Of a stretch of DNA of 64,000 nt, positions 34,584-43,333 are shown in pieces (within the stretch, counting starts at the first letter, position 1; each line of letters begins with the position of its first letter). The stretch is from the NCBI RefSeq assembly GCF_013178945.1, contig NZ_JABFDM010000013.1, positions 3,724 through 67,723 of the forward strand, given 5' to 3'. The DNA is from Bradyrhizobium aeschynomenes (GTDB lineage Bacteria > Pseudomonadota > Alphaproteobacteria > Rhizobiales > Xanthobacteraceae). A program made the translations under genes and the position numbers. Under the pieces are notes generated by a model. It was not told where the DNA came from. It did not search any database and saw only the letters and a program-made list of their open reading frames with translations.

Positions 34584-35786
34584 ATGGTGCAGGACACACT
34601 CGGAGCCTTCCTTCCTGGCACGATCATTCAGCGTCCGCCGCATCGGTCGGGGCCGTTGTCGGGCCTAAGTTTCGCGGTCAAGGACCTGTTCGACGTCGGC
34701 GGTGACGTCACCGGCTGCGGCAACCCGGATTGGGCGGCTAGTCATGACACCCCGGAGACGGATGCCTGGGCGGTCGACGCGCTGCGCGGCGCCGGTGCGA
34801 CGCTGATCGGCAAGACCATCACGGATGAAATTTCGCTCGGGCTGCTCGGCATCAACAAGTTCTACGGTACGCCGCTCAATCCGCGCGCGCCAGATCGCGT
34901 TCCCGGCGGCTCCTCGAGTGGCTCCGCGTCTGCCGTGGCCGGTGGACTTGTCCATGTTGCCTTGGGCACCGACTCCGGCGGCTCCGTGCGCACGCCCGCG
35001 AGCTTCTGCGGGATCTACGGCCTGCGCCCGACGCACGGCCGTATCTCGGTCGCCGGCCTGATGACTCAGGCGCCGTCGTTCGACACGGTGGGCTATTTTA
35101 CGAGGGACGCGCAGACGTTCAGCCGGGTCGGCGCCGTGCTTCTCGGCGAGCCGATCGCGGACGCCTTGCTCCCGGAGATCGTCATTGCATCTGACTGTTT
35201 CGCGCTCGCCGATGCGCCGGCCTGGGACGCGCTGCAACCGGTTGTCGGCCGGCTCGGCAATGCCACGGCAACCCATTCGTTGCCTCTGGCTGACGGTGAG
35301 CTGCTCGACTGGGCACGCCATCAGCGCGTCCTGCAGAAGAGCGAATTCCACGCGACGTTTCGCGACTGGATCGATCGGGTGAACCCGCGCTTCTCCTCGG
35401 AGGTGGCCGGCGCCTTCGCTGATGACGGCCGCATCACGGTGGACGAACTCGCTGCCGCCAAGGCGTTCCGCGCGGCCGCCGCGAAGCGTCTCGACGATCT
35501 CCTGGACGGGCGGCGCATGCTGTGTCTGCCGACCTCGCCCATTCTGCCGATCGCGCGCAATGCGCGTCTGTCGGAGATCCGCGCTGCCGTGAACCGGATC
35601 GTCGATCTCACCTGCATCGCCGGACTGACGGGGCTTCCGCAGGTGAGCCTGCCTGTGGCGACATCCGGCCCGATTCCGGTTGGGCTGTCTTTGATCGGCT
35701 GGCGCGGCGGCGATGCGCCGCTGATCGCTGCAGCGCGCACGCTGGCCCGGGACTTCTCCATTGGCCTGTTCGAGGAGCAACCATGA
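34584..35786 (+). CDS. Short amidase-signature family amidase
   Basis: From ATG 34584 (GGGAG upstream) the enzyme has 400 residues and starts MVQDTLGAFLPG, as in short amidases of the indole-acetamide hydrolase/AtzF-like type. Lys33 in LSFAVKDLFD, the cis-Ser in PGGSSSGSAS (about 111-112) and nucleophile Ser134 in GTDSGGSVRTPAS complete the triad. GTG 34506 is an alternative start that adds 26 basic residues and has AAGGAG upstream. Its stop overlaps the next gene by ATGA. It is the second amidase of this operon. Confidence 0.88.
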   Translation: MVQDTLGAFLPGTIIQRPPHRSGPLSGLSFAVKDLFDVGGDVTGCGNPDWAASHDTPETDAWAVDALRGAGATLIGKTITDEISLGLLGINKFYGTPLNPRAPDRVPGGSSSGSASAVAGGLVHVALGTDSGGSVRTPASFCGIYGLRPTHGRISVAGLMTQAPSFDTVGYFTRDAQTFSRVGAVLLGEPIADALLPEIVIASDCFALADAPAWDALQPVVGRLGNATATHSLPLADGELLDWARHQRVLQKSEFHATFRDWIDRVNPRFSSEVAGAFADDGRITVDELAAAKAFRAAAAKRLDDLLDGRRMLCLPTSPILPIARNARLSEIRAAVNRIVDLTCIAGLTGLPQVSLPVATSGPIPVGLSLIGWRGGDAPLIAAARTLARDFSIGLFEEQP

Positions 35787-36274
35787 CCGACGTCAAGGAC
35801 ACGAGGACGCTGACGCTTCCAGGTGGGCTTAAGGTGCTGAACGCGGCCATCGCGGAGGCGACGCGGATCGGACAGCCCATGTGCATTGCTGTTGTCGATA
35901 GTGGCGGCAACCTGCTGGCGTTTGGGCGCATGGACGGTGCGAAGGGACTGAGCGTGACCTCGTCGATCAACAAGGCGCGGACCTCGGCGCTGTCGGGGAC
36001 GCCGACGGGCGGGGCTCATGCGGACGTGGAAATCCAGGTCACCCTGGCGCATGAGAGCCGCTGGACCAACCTGATCGGCGGGCTGCCGATTTGCGTCGAC
36101 GGCTTCATCCTCGGCGCAGTGTCGGCGGGCTCCGGGTCTGGTGCGCAGGATCTCGCCGTCGCCCGCGCTGGCGCGGCCGCCATCCCCGGCGCCGACATGT
36201 ACATCGACTTCAAACCCATGGGGGCAGAAGATACAGGGATCATCAGGGGGACGACGCACCAGGGGCAGGTCTGA
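35783..36274 (+). CDS. GlcG/HbpS-family (DUF336) protein
   Basis: The 163-residue protein matches the DUF336/GlcG family: GLKVLNAAIAEATRIGQPM, CIAVVDSGGNLLAFGRMDGA, and the C-terminal GFILGAVSAGSGSGAQDLAVARAG (quoted in part). Members bind heme or cobalamin, or accompany catabolic enzymes with unknown function. It ends the peptide-ABC/amidase operon and overlaps the amidase stop. Confidence 0.85.
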   Translation: MTDVKDTRTLTLPGGLKVLNAAIAEATRIGQPMCIAVVDSGGNLLAFGRMDGAKGLSVTSSINKARTSALSGTPTGGAHADVEIQVTLAHESRWTNLIGGLPICVDGFILGAVSAGSGSGAQDLAVARAGAAAIPGADMYIDFKPMGAEDTGIIRGTTHQGQV

Positions 36275-36436
36275 CCACCCAATCTCCTGCGTGAAAATGC
36301 CTGGCGATTAGCTCGAAACCAAGGTGCGGTTATGTGGGAATTGGCGGTCTGAAGACGGCGGTTGTGCTGAAGAATACTGGCGCCAGAAAGTGCCCATCTC
36401 CGTTCGATAAGCACCGTTTCGGTCCGCTTGCGAGAT

Positions 36437-36482
36437 AAGCCATTGAAATCGCAACCGACGTCTCCGCCCTCCGAGCGCACCA
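36437..36482 (+). repeat. 46-bp imperfect direct repeat, left copy
   Basis: This sequence matches 42251-42296 at 37 of 46 positions without gaps, including GAAATCGCA and TCCGAGCGCACCA. The two copies, in the same orientation, bracket the CadC-like regulator and the autotransporter. The surrounding 36275-36543 interval has no gene I can support. Confidence 0.6.
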
Positions 36483-36543
36483 AGCACAATAAGTCAGATA
36501 TGAAGCGGATTTCAGCGCGCGCCAGTTGATGCGCTAGCGGGCC

Positions 36544-38289
36544 TTACTGCTCCGGCAAGCCTGCATCGACCATGGACTGAACGATGCGAACCGAGGCTGC
36601 GAGGCACACCGGGCTCACATTTTTCCAAGGCGGCGTGACGTTGAGTTTCGTCGTGCCGGGACGCAGCCTCAGTCCCTCCGCCATCGCCGCTCTCGCCTCC
36701 TCGAACCGGCCCGATCTCTGGTAGGCAGCGGCGAGCAGCATATGCGAGCGGCCGGTCGCCGGCGTAATCGCGATCGAGCGTTGCAGCCATGGCAACGCCT
36801 CCTCGTCGCGCCCCATCAAGAGATTCGCCCAGCCCGCGCCGAGCAGCCAGGTCCAGCGCGAGGCCGGCGGCGTGTCGTAACGATCGGCTTGACGGAATGT
36901 CGCGAGCGCATCGTCGAAGCGGCCGAGAAAGATCTGCCCGAGGCCGATCAGATAAAGCGCAGACCCGTTCCACGGATCGAAGCTCAAGGCTTTGGCGCAG
37001 GTCACCAGACTTTTGACGAAATGGTTGGTGGCGCTGAGGAAGCGGCAATGGGCCTCGAGCACCGGAATGGAATTCGGCTTCGACCGTAACGCCCGCTCAA
37101 GCGTCGCGTTGGCCCTGGCCTCGACCGCGACCGCTTCCTCTGGGCTGAACCAGACCATCTGGATTCCGCGCATCTGCAGCGAAGCAAGCGCGACGGCGAG
37201 GTCGACATTGTCAGGATCCTCCGTGAGCGCATTTTGCAGCATCGACTGCGCCGCGCCATAGCGCTCGCGCGTGGTTTGATTGATCGATGCGAGCGCCTGC
37301 TCGAGGGCAACCTTGTCACCGCCCGCGGACGATCCGCGCGGGCTGGACGACGGCGCGCTGGGCACCAGCATTTCGTTGAGGCGGCGGGCAAGGACATGAC
37401 CCACGCCGGCGGCGAGGCGGGACTGCGCAAGCTGCGCGTCCGCCTCGTCAGCGGCGACCGAAGCGGCGGCGACCGCCTGAACCTCGCCGGTGGTCGTCTT
37501 GATCATGCGCGCCCGCAGCGTCCAGGATTGATCGCCATGCTGCAACTCGCCGCGAATTTCGTAGTCGGATGATGCGGCAGGCAGCCCGGTGGGTTCGACG
37601 CCTGCGACCGCCGCCGATCGTGGCGCGACCACGCTGACGTTCTGGATCTTGGCAAAGCCGTCCACGAGGCGGCCGGTGACCTCCGCCGCCATCACCGCGC
37701 CGCGCGAATCGCTGCTGGCGTCAACGATCGGCATCATGGCGATGCGCGGCGGCGTTCGCCTGAAGAGGAGGTCCGGCTTCAACACCGGTGCAGCCACCGC
37801 AAGCCCCGCGATCGCACCAAGCCCGGCCACTGCGGCGACCATGGCCCGCCGGCTGAAACCGAAGACTGAGCGTTGCGACGTTGCCTGTATCACGGCACCG
37901 TTGGTGGGCGCCGGCGAACTGGTCTCCACGGCCTCCGCGAGCGGAGCCACCTCGCCTCCCGCCGTGACCTCGGGCTCGACCTCAACCTCCGCCGTCAGCA
38001 GATAACCGCCGCCGGATGCGAGCCTGATCAACTGCCGCCGATCGTCGCCGAGCGCTGAGCGAAGCTCACGGATGCACTGGAACAGGCTGTCCTCGCCGAC
38101 GTGAACGTTCGGCCAGACCGCCTCCATCAGCTCCTGCTTGCTCAGGACCCGGCCGCCGCTGGTGGCGAACAGCCGCAGCATCTCGAAGGTCTTCGGCCGT
38201 AGCTTGATCGGCGTGCCATCGGCCCCGCGAAGCTCCTCGCGCCGCTGGTCCAGCTCGAAGCCGGCGAAACGAAGCAAATCATCCCCCAA
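36544..38289 (-). CDS. CadC-like regulator: winged helix, membrane segment, TPR region
   Basis: The 581-residue protein has an OmpR/CadC-type winged helix at residues 7-100 (GTPIKLRPKTFEMLRLFATS, VWPNVHVGEDSLFQCIRELR), a linker and a hydrophobic segment about residues 147-168 (RRAMVAAVAGLGAIAGLAVA). A C-terminal part follows with a FlgO/adenylate-cyclase-associated-like region and TPR-type helices (about 330-560). Such one-component regulators pass a periplasmic or membrane signal to DNA. It is divergent from the autotransporter, its probable target. Confidence 0.85.
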   Translation of the reverse strand: MGDDLLRFAGFELDQRREELRGADGTPIKLRPKTFEMLRLFATSGGRVLSKQELMEAVWPNVHVGEDSLFQCIRELRSALGDDRRQLIRLASGGGYLLTAEVEVEPEVTAGGEVAPLAEAVETSSPAPTNGAVIQATSQRSVFGFSRRAMVAAVAGLGAIAGLAVAAPVLKPDLLFRRTPPRIAMMPIVDASSDSRGAVMAAEVTGRLVDGFAKIQNVSVVAPRSAAVAGVEPTGLPAASSDYEIRGELQHGDQSWTLRARMIKTTTGEVQAVAAASVAADEADAQLAQSRLAAGVGHVLARRLNEMLVPSAPSSSPRGSSAGGDKVALEQALASINQTTRERYGAAQSMLQNALTEDPDNVDLAVALASLQMRGIQMVWFSPEEAVAVEARANATLERALRSKPNSIPVLEAHCRFLSATNHFVKSLVTCAKALSFDPWNGSALYLIGLGQIFLGRFDDALATFRQADRYDTPPASRWTWLLGAGWANLLMGRDEEALPWLQRSIAITPATGRSHMLLAAAYQRSGRFEEARAAMAEGLRLRPGTTKLNVTPPWKNVSPVCLAASVRIVQSMVDAGLPEQ

Positions 38290-38347
38290 ACGCGTTTCTC
38301 AAAATGGCCCGTATAGCGGAAGTCTGTCCGAAATGCCCCAAAGTCGG

Positions 38348-38379
38348 TTCTGAAACCGAAATATCAGAAACTTTCAGAA
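38348..38379. promoter_or_regulatory. Inverted repeat in the regulator/autotransporter divergent region
   Basis: TTCTGAAA (38348-38355) and TTTCAGAA (38372-38379) are perfect inverted 8-mers with another CAGAAA between them. They lie in the 165-bp gap between the divergent CadC-like regulator and the autotransporter, where the operator would be expected. Confidence 0.4.
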
Positions 38380-38454
38380 ATGGGGCGCCCCCACATCAGG
38401 ACACCCCTTCCGCCCAATGCGATGAATTGGGGCGAAGACTTGCGGACCCTGTGA

Positions 38455-41400
38455 TTGGGGGAAGTGGTGAGGACCGGGAAAGATCATTTCAAGGCGACCC
38501 GCCGCCTGCGGGCCGCGCTGCTGGCGTCGTCGGCGCTGACCTTGGCCTGGATGCTCGCGGCCACGGGGCCGGCGCGGGCCCAGGATGCCACTTGGCTCGC
38601 CACTCCGGGATCGAACGATTTCTACGACGCAAACAACTGGACCCCGGGCAGCGTGCCGACCGGCACGGCCACGTTCGGCGCCTCGAACACGACCGCGTTG
38701 ACGCTGGGGTCTTCCGGTACCTTCGGCGGCTGGACGTTCAATGCCGCAGCCTCGAATTATGCGTTCGATATCGCGGCCTCCACGACCCAGGATTTCACCG
38801 GAGCCGGCATCGCCATCAATGGCGGCAGCGCCAGCATCACCAACCTCGGCAGCCTGACTTTCTACAACGCCAGCACTGCCGACAGCGCCGCCATCGCCAA
38901 TGGCGGGTTCATGGAGTTCCGCAACAGCAGCACCGGCGGCAGCGCCGCCATCACCAACAGCAACGCCCTAAATTTCGTCGAGACCAGCACGGCCGGCAAT
39001 GCCACCATCACCAATAACAGCGTCATGCTCTTCTACGGCAGCAGCACGGCCGGCAGCGCCACCATCACCAACAATGGCGGCCTGGACTTTAGCGGAGCCA
39101 GCACGGCGGGCAGTGCCAATATTTTGAACAACCACTATCTGAACTTCCTGGGCACGAGCACCGCCGGCGGCGCCGCCATCACCAACAATGACACCCTGAC
39201 CTTCCGCGACGCCAGCACGGGCGGTAGCGCCACCATCACCAACAGCGGCACCTTGCAATTCCTCGACGTCAGTTCGGGCGGCAATGCCGCCCTCATCAAC
39301 CAAGCGGGAGGCACTGTCGATATCTCGGGCGTCGACACGTCGATGACCGCCGGGTCGATCGCGGGAGCCGGCAACTACATCCTTGGCTCCAATCGGTTGA
39401 TTGTCGGCTCGAACGATCTCTCGACCGAGGTGAGCGGCGTGATCTCCGGCATCGGCGGCAGGCTGGACAAGACCGGCGCGGGCACGCTGACGCTGACCGG
39501 CGCCAACACCTATACCGGTGGCACAACCATCACCAGCGCCTCCTCCAGCAGTCGCAGCACGTTACAACTCGGCACTGCCAGCCGAGCCGGCTCCATTCTG
39601 GGGACGGTCACCGTCGGTGATTGGTCCACGCTGAATGTCGTCAACGCCGACATGAGCGGCACGTCGATCACGAGCAACTTCGGTTACGTCGATTTCCGCA
39701 ATGCCAGCACCGCAGGCAGCGCGACCATCGCCAACAACAACGGCGTCCTGAGTTTTCACGACACCAGCACGGCCGGCAGCGCCACCATCACCAACGATGG
39801 CACCGTGCATTTCCAGGACGCCAGCACGGCGGGCAACGCCACCATCACCAACAACGGCTACCTCGACTTCATCAATGGCAGCACGGCCGGCAACGCCACC
39901 ATCATCAACAGCAGTTTGAGCTCCGGCCTGACTTTCGACGAAGCCACGGCGGGCAGCGCCATCATCATCAACAACTCATACCTGCTTTTCGCCCGCACCG
40001 GCACGGCAGGCAACGCCACGATCGCCAACACTGGCGGCATGGATTTCATTGATACCAGCACGGCGGGCAATGCCACGATCACCAATGCCGGCACCATCCA
40101 GTTCCTCCAATCGAGCGAGGCGGGCAGTGCCAGCATTGCCAACACCGGCAGTCTGCAAGTCTTCAGCAGCGCTGGCCATGCCGCCATCACCAACAACAAC
40201 ATCCTGGACTTCCGCGGCAGCGGCACGGCAGCCAGCGCCGCCATCACCAACGCCAACGCCGGCGTTCTGTCGTTCTTCGATTTCAGCACGGCGGGCAACG
40301 CCACCATCACCAACAATGGCAGCCTGCAATTCCACAACACCAGCACGGCCGGAAACGCTGCCCTCATCAACAACGCCGGAGGCATCGTTGATTTCTCGGA
40401 CAGTTTCGGTCCGGGCAGCCTCCAGAGGCTGAGCGCGGGATCGATCGCCGGAGCCGGAAACTACCTCCTCGGCGCCAACGAGCTGACCGTCGGCTCGAAC
40501 GATTTTTCGACCGAGGTGAGCGGCGTCATCTCCGGCAGTGGTTCGCTGGTCAAGACCGGCGCGGGCATGCTGACCCTGACGGGCGCCAACACCTATGCCG
40601 GTGCGACACGCGTCGACCGCGGCGTGCTGCGCGTGGACGGCTCGATCGCGACCTCGAGCGGGGTGACGGTGAATGCGAACGGCACGCTGATGGGCACGGG
40701 AACGGTCGGCGGCACGGCGATCACCAGCGGCGGCTCGCTGCTGGGCGGCAACGGCACCGCCAGCACATCGCTCGCGATCTCCGGCAATCTCGCGTTCCAG
40801 TCGGGCGCCCGTTATCTCGTCGAGGTCAATCCGGCGACGGCCTCGTTCGTCAACGTGACCGGCGCGGCGACACTGGGCGGCGCTACCGTCAATGCGGCGT
40901 TCGCGAGCGGCTCCGTCGCCAAGCAGTACACGATCCTGACCGCCGGCAGCGTCAGCGGCGCGTTCAACCCGCAGGTCGATACCAACCTGTCGTCGAACTT
41001 CCGGACCGAGCTGAGCTACGACGCCACCCACGCCTATCTGAACCTGACGCTGAGCTTCGTCCCGCCGCCGGGCAGCGGACCGGGCGGCAATCAGCAGAAT
41101 GTCGGCAATGCTCTCGTCAACTCCTTCAACGGCAACGGCAGCATCCCGCTGGTCTACGGCTCGCTCACGGCCGCCGGCCTGACGCAGGCGTCCGGCGAGA
41201 CCGCGGCGGGGTCGCAAGCGACCACGTTCCAGGCGATGGGCCAGTTCATGGGCCTGCTGACAGATCCCTTCAGCACGGGCCGCGAAGCGGCGGCATCCGC
41301 GCCGCCGGCCTATGCCGACAACGGGCCGGCAGGCGCCGCGCGCGACGCCTATGCGATGCTCGCCAAGGTGCCACCGGCCAAGACCTTCGAGCAGCGCTGG

Positions 41401-42240
41401 AACGTGTGGGCTGCAGGCTTCGGCGGATCGCAGACCACGGACGGCAGCACCGCGCAGGGATCGAACAGTGTGACCAGCCGGCTGTTCGGCACCGCCGCCG
41501 GCGCCGAGTACGCCTTCTCGCCACAAACGCTGGCCGGCTTCGCGCTCGCCGGCGGTGGCACCAGCTTCTCCGTGACTGGCGGTGGCACGGGCCGCTCGGA
41601 CCTGTTCCAGGCCGGCGCCTATCTCCGGCACACCAATGGCCCGAGCTACATCACCGCGGCGCTGGCCTATGGCTGGCAGGATGTCACCACCGATCGCACC
41701 GTGACGCTCGCCGGCGTCGATCGCCTGCGTGCCGAGTTCAATGCCAATGCCTGGAGCGGACGTATCGAGGGCGGCTATCGCCTCATTGCGCCGTGGGCCG
41801 GCGGCTTCGGCCTGACTCCATATGCCGCGGGCCAGTTCACGACGTTCACCCTGCCGGCCTATGCCGAGACGGCGGTCTCGGGGAGCAACGCCTTCGCGCT
41901 GGCCTATGCCGCCAGGAGCGTGACCGCCACGCGCAGCGAAGTCGGCCTGCGCACCGACAAGTCCTTTGCCATGCAGAACGCGGTTCTCACCCTGCGCGGC
42001 CGCGCCGCCTGGGCGCACGACTTCAATCCGGACCGTTCGGTCGCTGCGACGTTCCAGGCGCTGCCCGGCACGAGCTTTGTCGTCAGCGGCGCACGACCGG
42101 CGGCGGACTCCGCGCTCACCACTGCCTCCGCAGAAATGAAATGGCTGAACGGCTGGTCCGCCGCTGCGACCTTCGAAGGCGAGTTCTCCCATGTGACGAA
42201 GAGCTATGCCGGCAAAGGCGTCGTCCGCTATGCGTGGTGA
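38455..42240 (+). CDS. Autotransporter with 19-residue repeat passenger
   Basis: The 1261-codon frame begins with TTG 38455; GTG 38464 or 38467 are alternatives, and the true start is uncertain. A long signal peptide ends near GPARA-Q. The passenger has two blocks of 19-residue repeats of the form STAGNATITNNGxLxFxxx (about residues 130-285 and 400-650). Each block ends in an AALIN-AGG cap and an autotransporter beta-strand repeat (TGAGTLTLTGANTYTGGTT). Residues from about 980 form the 12-stranded outer-membrane barrel, ending KGVVRYAW with the expected terminal aromatic residue. It is probably surface-exposed, in adhesion or aggregation. Confidence 0.9.
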   Translation: MGEVVRTGKDHFKATRRLRAALLASSALTLAWMLAATGPARAQDATWLATPGSNDFYDANNWTPGSVPTGTATFGASNTTALTLGSSGTFGGWTFNAAASNYAFDIAASTTQDFTGAGIAINGGSASITNLGSLTFYNASTADSAAIANGGFMEFRNSSTGGSAAITNSNALNFVETSTAGNATITNNSVMLFYGSSTAGSATITNNGGLDFSGASTAGSANILNNHYLNFLGTSTAGGAAITNNDTLTFRDASTGGSATITNSGTLQFLDVSSGGNAALINQAGGTVDISGVDTSMTAGSIAGAGNYILGSNRLIVGSNDLSTEVSGVISGIGGRLDKTGAGTLTLTGANTYTGGTTITSASSSSRSTLQLGTASRAGSILGTVTVGDWSTLNVVNADMSGTSITSNFGYVDFRNASTAGSATIANNNGVLSFHDTSTAGSATITNDGTVHFQDASTAGNATITNNGYLDFINGSTAGNATIINSSLSSGLTFDEATAGSAIIINNSYLLFARTGTAGNATIANTGGMDFIDTSTAGNATITNAGTIQFLQSSEAGSASIANTGSLQVFSSAGHAAITNNNILDFRGSGTAASAAITNANAGVLSFFDFSTAGNATITNNGSLQFHNTSTAGNAALINNAGGIVDFSDSFGPGSLQRLSAGSIAGAGNYLLGANELTVGSNDFSTEVSGVISGSGSLVKTGAGMLTLTGANTYAGATRVDRGVLRVDGSIATSSGVTVNANGTLMGTGTVGGTAITSGGSLLGGNGTASTSLAISGNLAFQSGARYLVEVNPATASFVNVTGAATLGGATVNAAFASGSVAKQYTILTAGSVSGAFNPQVDTNLSSNFRTELSYDATHAYLNLTLSFVPPPGSGPGGNQQNVGNALVNSFNGNGSIPLVYGSLTAAGLTQASGETAAGSQATTFQAMGQFMGLLTDPFSTGREAAASAPPAYADNGPAGAARDAYAMLAKVPPAKTFEQRWNVWAAGFGGSQTTDGSTAQGSNSVTSRLFGTAAGAEYAFSPQTLAGFALAGGGTSFSVTGGGTGRSDLFQAGAYLRHTNGPSYITAALAYGWQDVTTDRTVTLAGVDRLRAEFNANAWSGRIEGGYRLIAPWAGGFGLTPYAAGQFTTFTLPAYAETAVSGSNAFALAYAARSVTATRSEVGLRTDKSFAMQNAVLTLRGRAAWAHDFNPDRSVAATFQALPGTSFVVSGARPAADSALTTASAEMKWLNGWSAAATFEGEFSHVTKSYAGKGVVRYAW
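38845..40400 (+). repeat. Tandem 57-bp coding repeats in the autotransporter passenger
   Basis: About 8 units in the first block (38870-39300) and about 12 in the second (39700-40390) encode variants of STAGNATITNN-x-x-L-x-F. The core GCCACCATCACCAACAA recurs almost unchanged, while the last seven residues of each unit vary. Some units in the second block are one to three residues longer or shorter. Confidence 0.85.
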
Positions 42241-42250
42241 TGACTTTGGC

Positions 42251-42296
42251 AAGCCATCGAAATCGCAGTAGATGCGACCGCCGTCCGAGCGCACCA
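42251..42296 (+). repeat. 46-bp imperfect direct repeat, right copy
   Basis: This copy matches 36437-36482 at 37 of 46 positions and begins 11 bp after the autotransporter stop codon. Confidence 0.6.
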
Positions 42297-42430
42297 TCCC
42301 TCTCTCCCCTAGTTCAAATCTGTTTGCGGTTTGTTGAGGCCTCGCGCCCTTCGTTCGGGCGAGGGGCTGCGGTCCCGCGGCGCGATCGCGTCCGAGTTGT
42401 GCCGCTCGTTCCGCCCTCGAGAATGAGAGG

Positions 42431-42535
42431 GCGCGGGGAATGCCGGGCGCTGGCCGCACCCATGGCCCGCCTGCTGAAAAAATGCAGGCGGCAGGAACCA
42501 CAGGTTCAGCCGAGACATCCCGGCATTCCCCGCGC
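42431..42535. repeat. Nested inverted-repeat element
   Basis: GCGCGGGGAATGCCGGG (42431-42447) is perfectly inverted at 42519-42535. Inside lies a second perfect hairpin, CCGCCTGC (42467-42474) with GCAGGCGG (42484-42491). The structure resembles dispersed intergenic elements of Bradyrhizobium genomes rather than a terminator. Confidence 0.65.
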
Positions 42536-43333
42536 GATGGTTTTCACGCTTATGTCGCGATCTCCCCGGTGTCCGGCTTTTTAGCCACCGTCGCCCTCGG
42601 GATCATCGCCCGACGACTTGGCGCCAGCATCGGGGCGCCAGGACCACGCGTCTTCACGTCCGCACACCTGCCGTTCGTCGGCGAGCCCGTGAGCCCGCTG
42701 CAGCACGCCTGCGGCCACCGCATCCCCAGACCCCACGTCTCGTGACGATCGCGAAGCGCCCCTCTCGGCGAGTCCAGGATGGCGATACCCAACCATATAT
42801 TCGGAAAAATAGCAACAAGATTATTTTCTTCAGAAGGTCTGGACGGGCCCAATCAGCTTGATCACAGCTCGTGCGACCCCGCGGAGTGCGAGGCGTCAGC
42901 AGGCCAAAGGCGAGCTTTGCGCCGGCTTTCCCTGTCCGGCACCGAGCCCTGCGTATTCCAGCGGGCGGCCGCGTCCGAACCAGAAGATGCCGCCGTGCGG
43001 CCCGGTTTGTTCGAGGCGTCATCTCGAGAGAGGGCGTCCCTCGGCGTGCAACCGCGAGGACGCCAGGCTGCAACGAGACCGCGCAGTGGAGGCGCGCCTG
43101 TTCATCCCGGCAATGACGATCCTTCCGCACACAGGTGATGAAATTTCGGTAAGTCGATGAACGGTCGTGATAATCGGCGTTCGGCCCCGATCCCGCGCGC
43201 CTACTACCTTCCGCCTATGAGAGCCGGGCAGAGCTGATGCTGTAATCGCCCCGTTGCTCGCAGCGCGACCGCTCATCTCGGGCCTGGCGCACGCGCCATA
43301 CGACCACAACAAAGACATAAGCGGAGGGAACTG

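Larger units (their letters stand above)
42241..43333. other. Gene-free, repeat-rich 1.1-kb interval
   Basis: Apart from the direct repeat (42251-42296) and the nested hairpin (42431-42535), this region has a GC-rich hairpin near 42340-42366 and a stretch to about 42790 that looks like a dispersed Bradyrhizobium intergenic mosaic. Short frames here have no consistent coding signal. The last 100 bp should hold the promoter of the PQQ dehydrogenase. Confidence 0.55.

Noticed and set aside
38845..40400. CRISPR-like repeat array
   Set aside because: The regular repeats are in frame, coding and have no unique spacers; they form the autotransporter passenger.
39976..42501. 841-codon minus-strand frame opposite the autotransporter
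   Set aside because: Its repeats are only the reverse reading of the 57-bp autotransporter repeats; no independent coding signal.
42440..42745. Short plus-strand frame in the gene-free interval
   Set aside because: It runs through the nested hairpin and a dispersed-repeat-like sequence; no coding signal or ribosome site.
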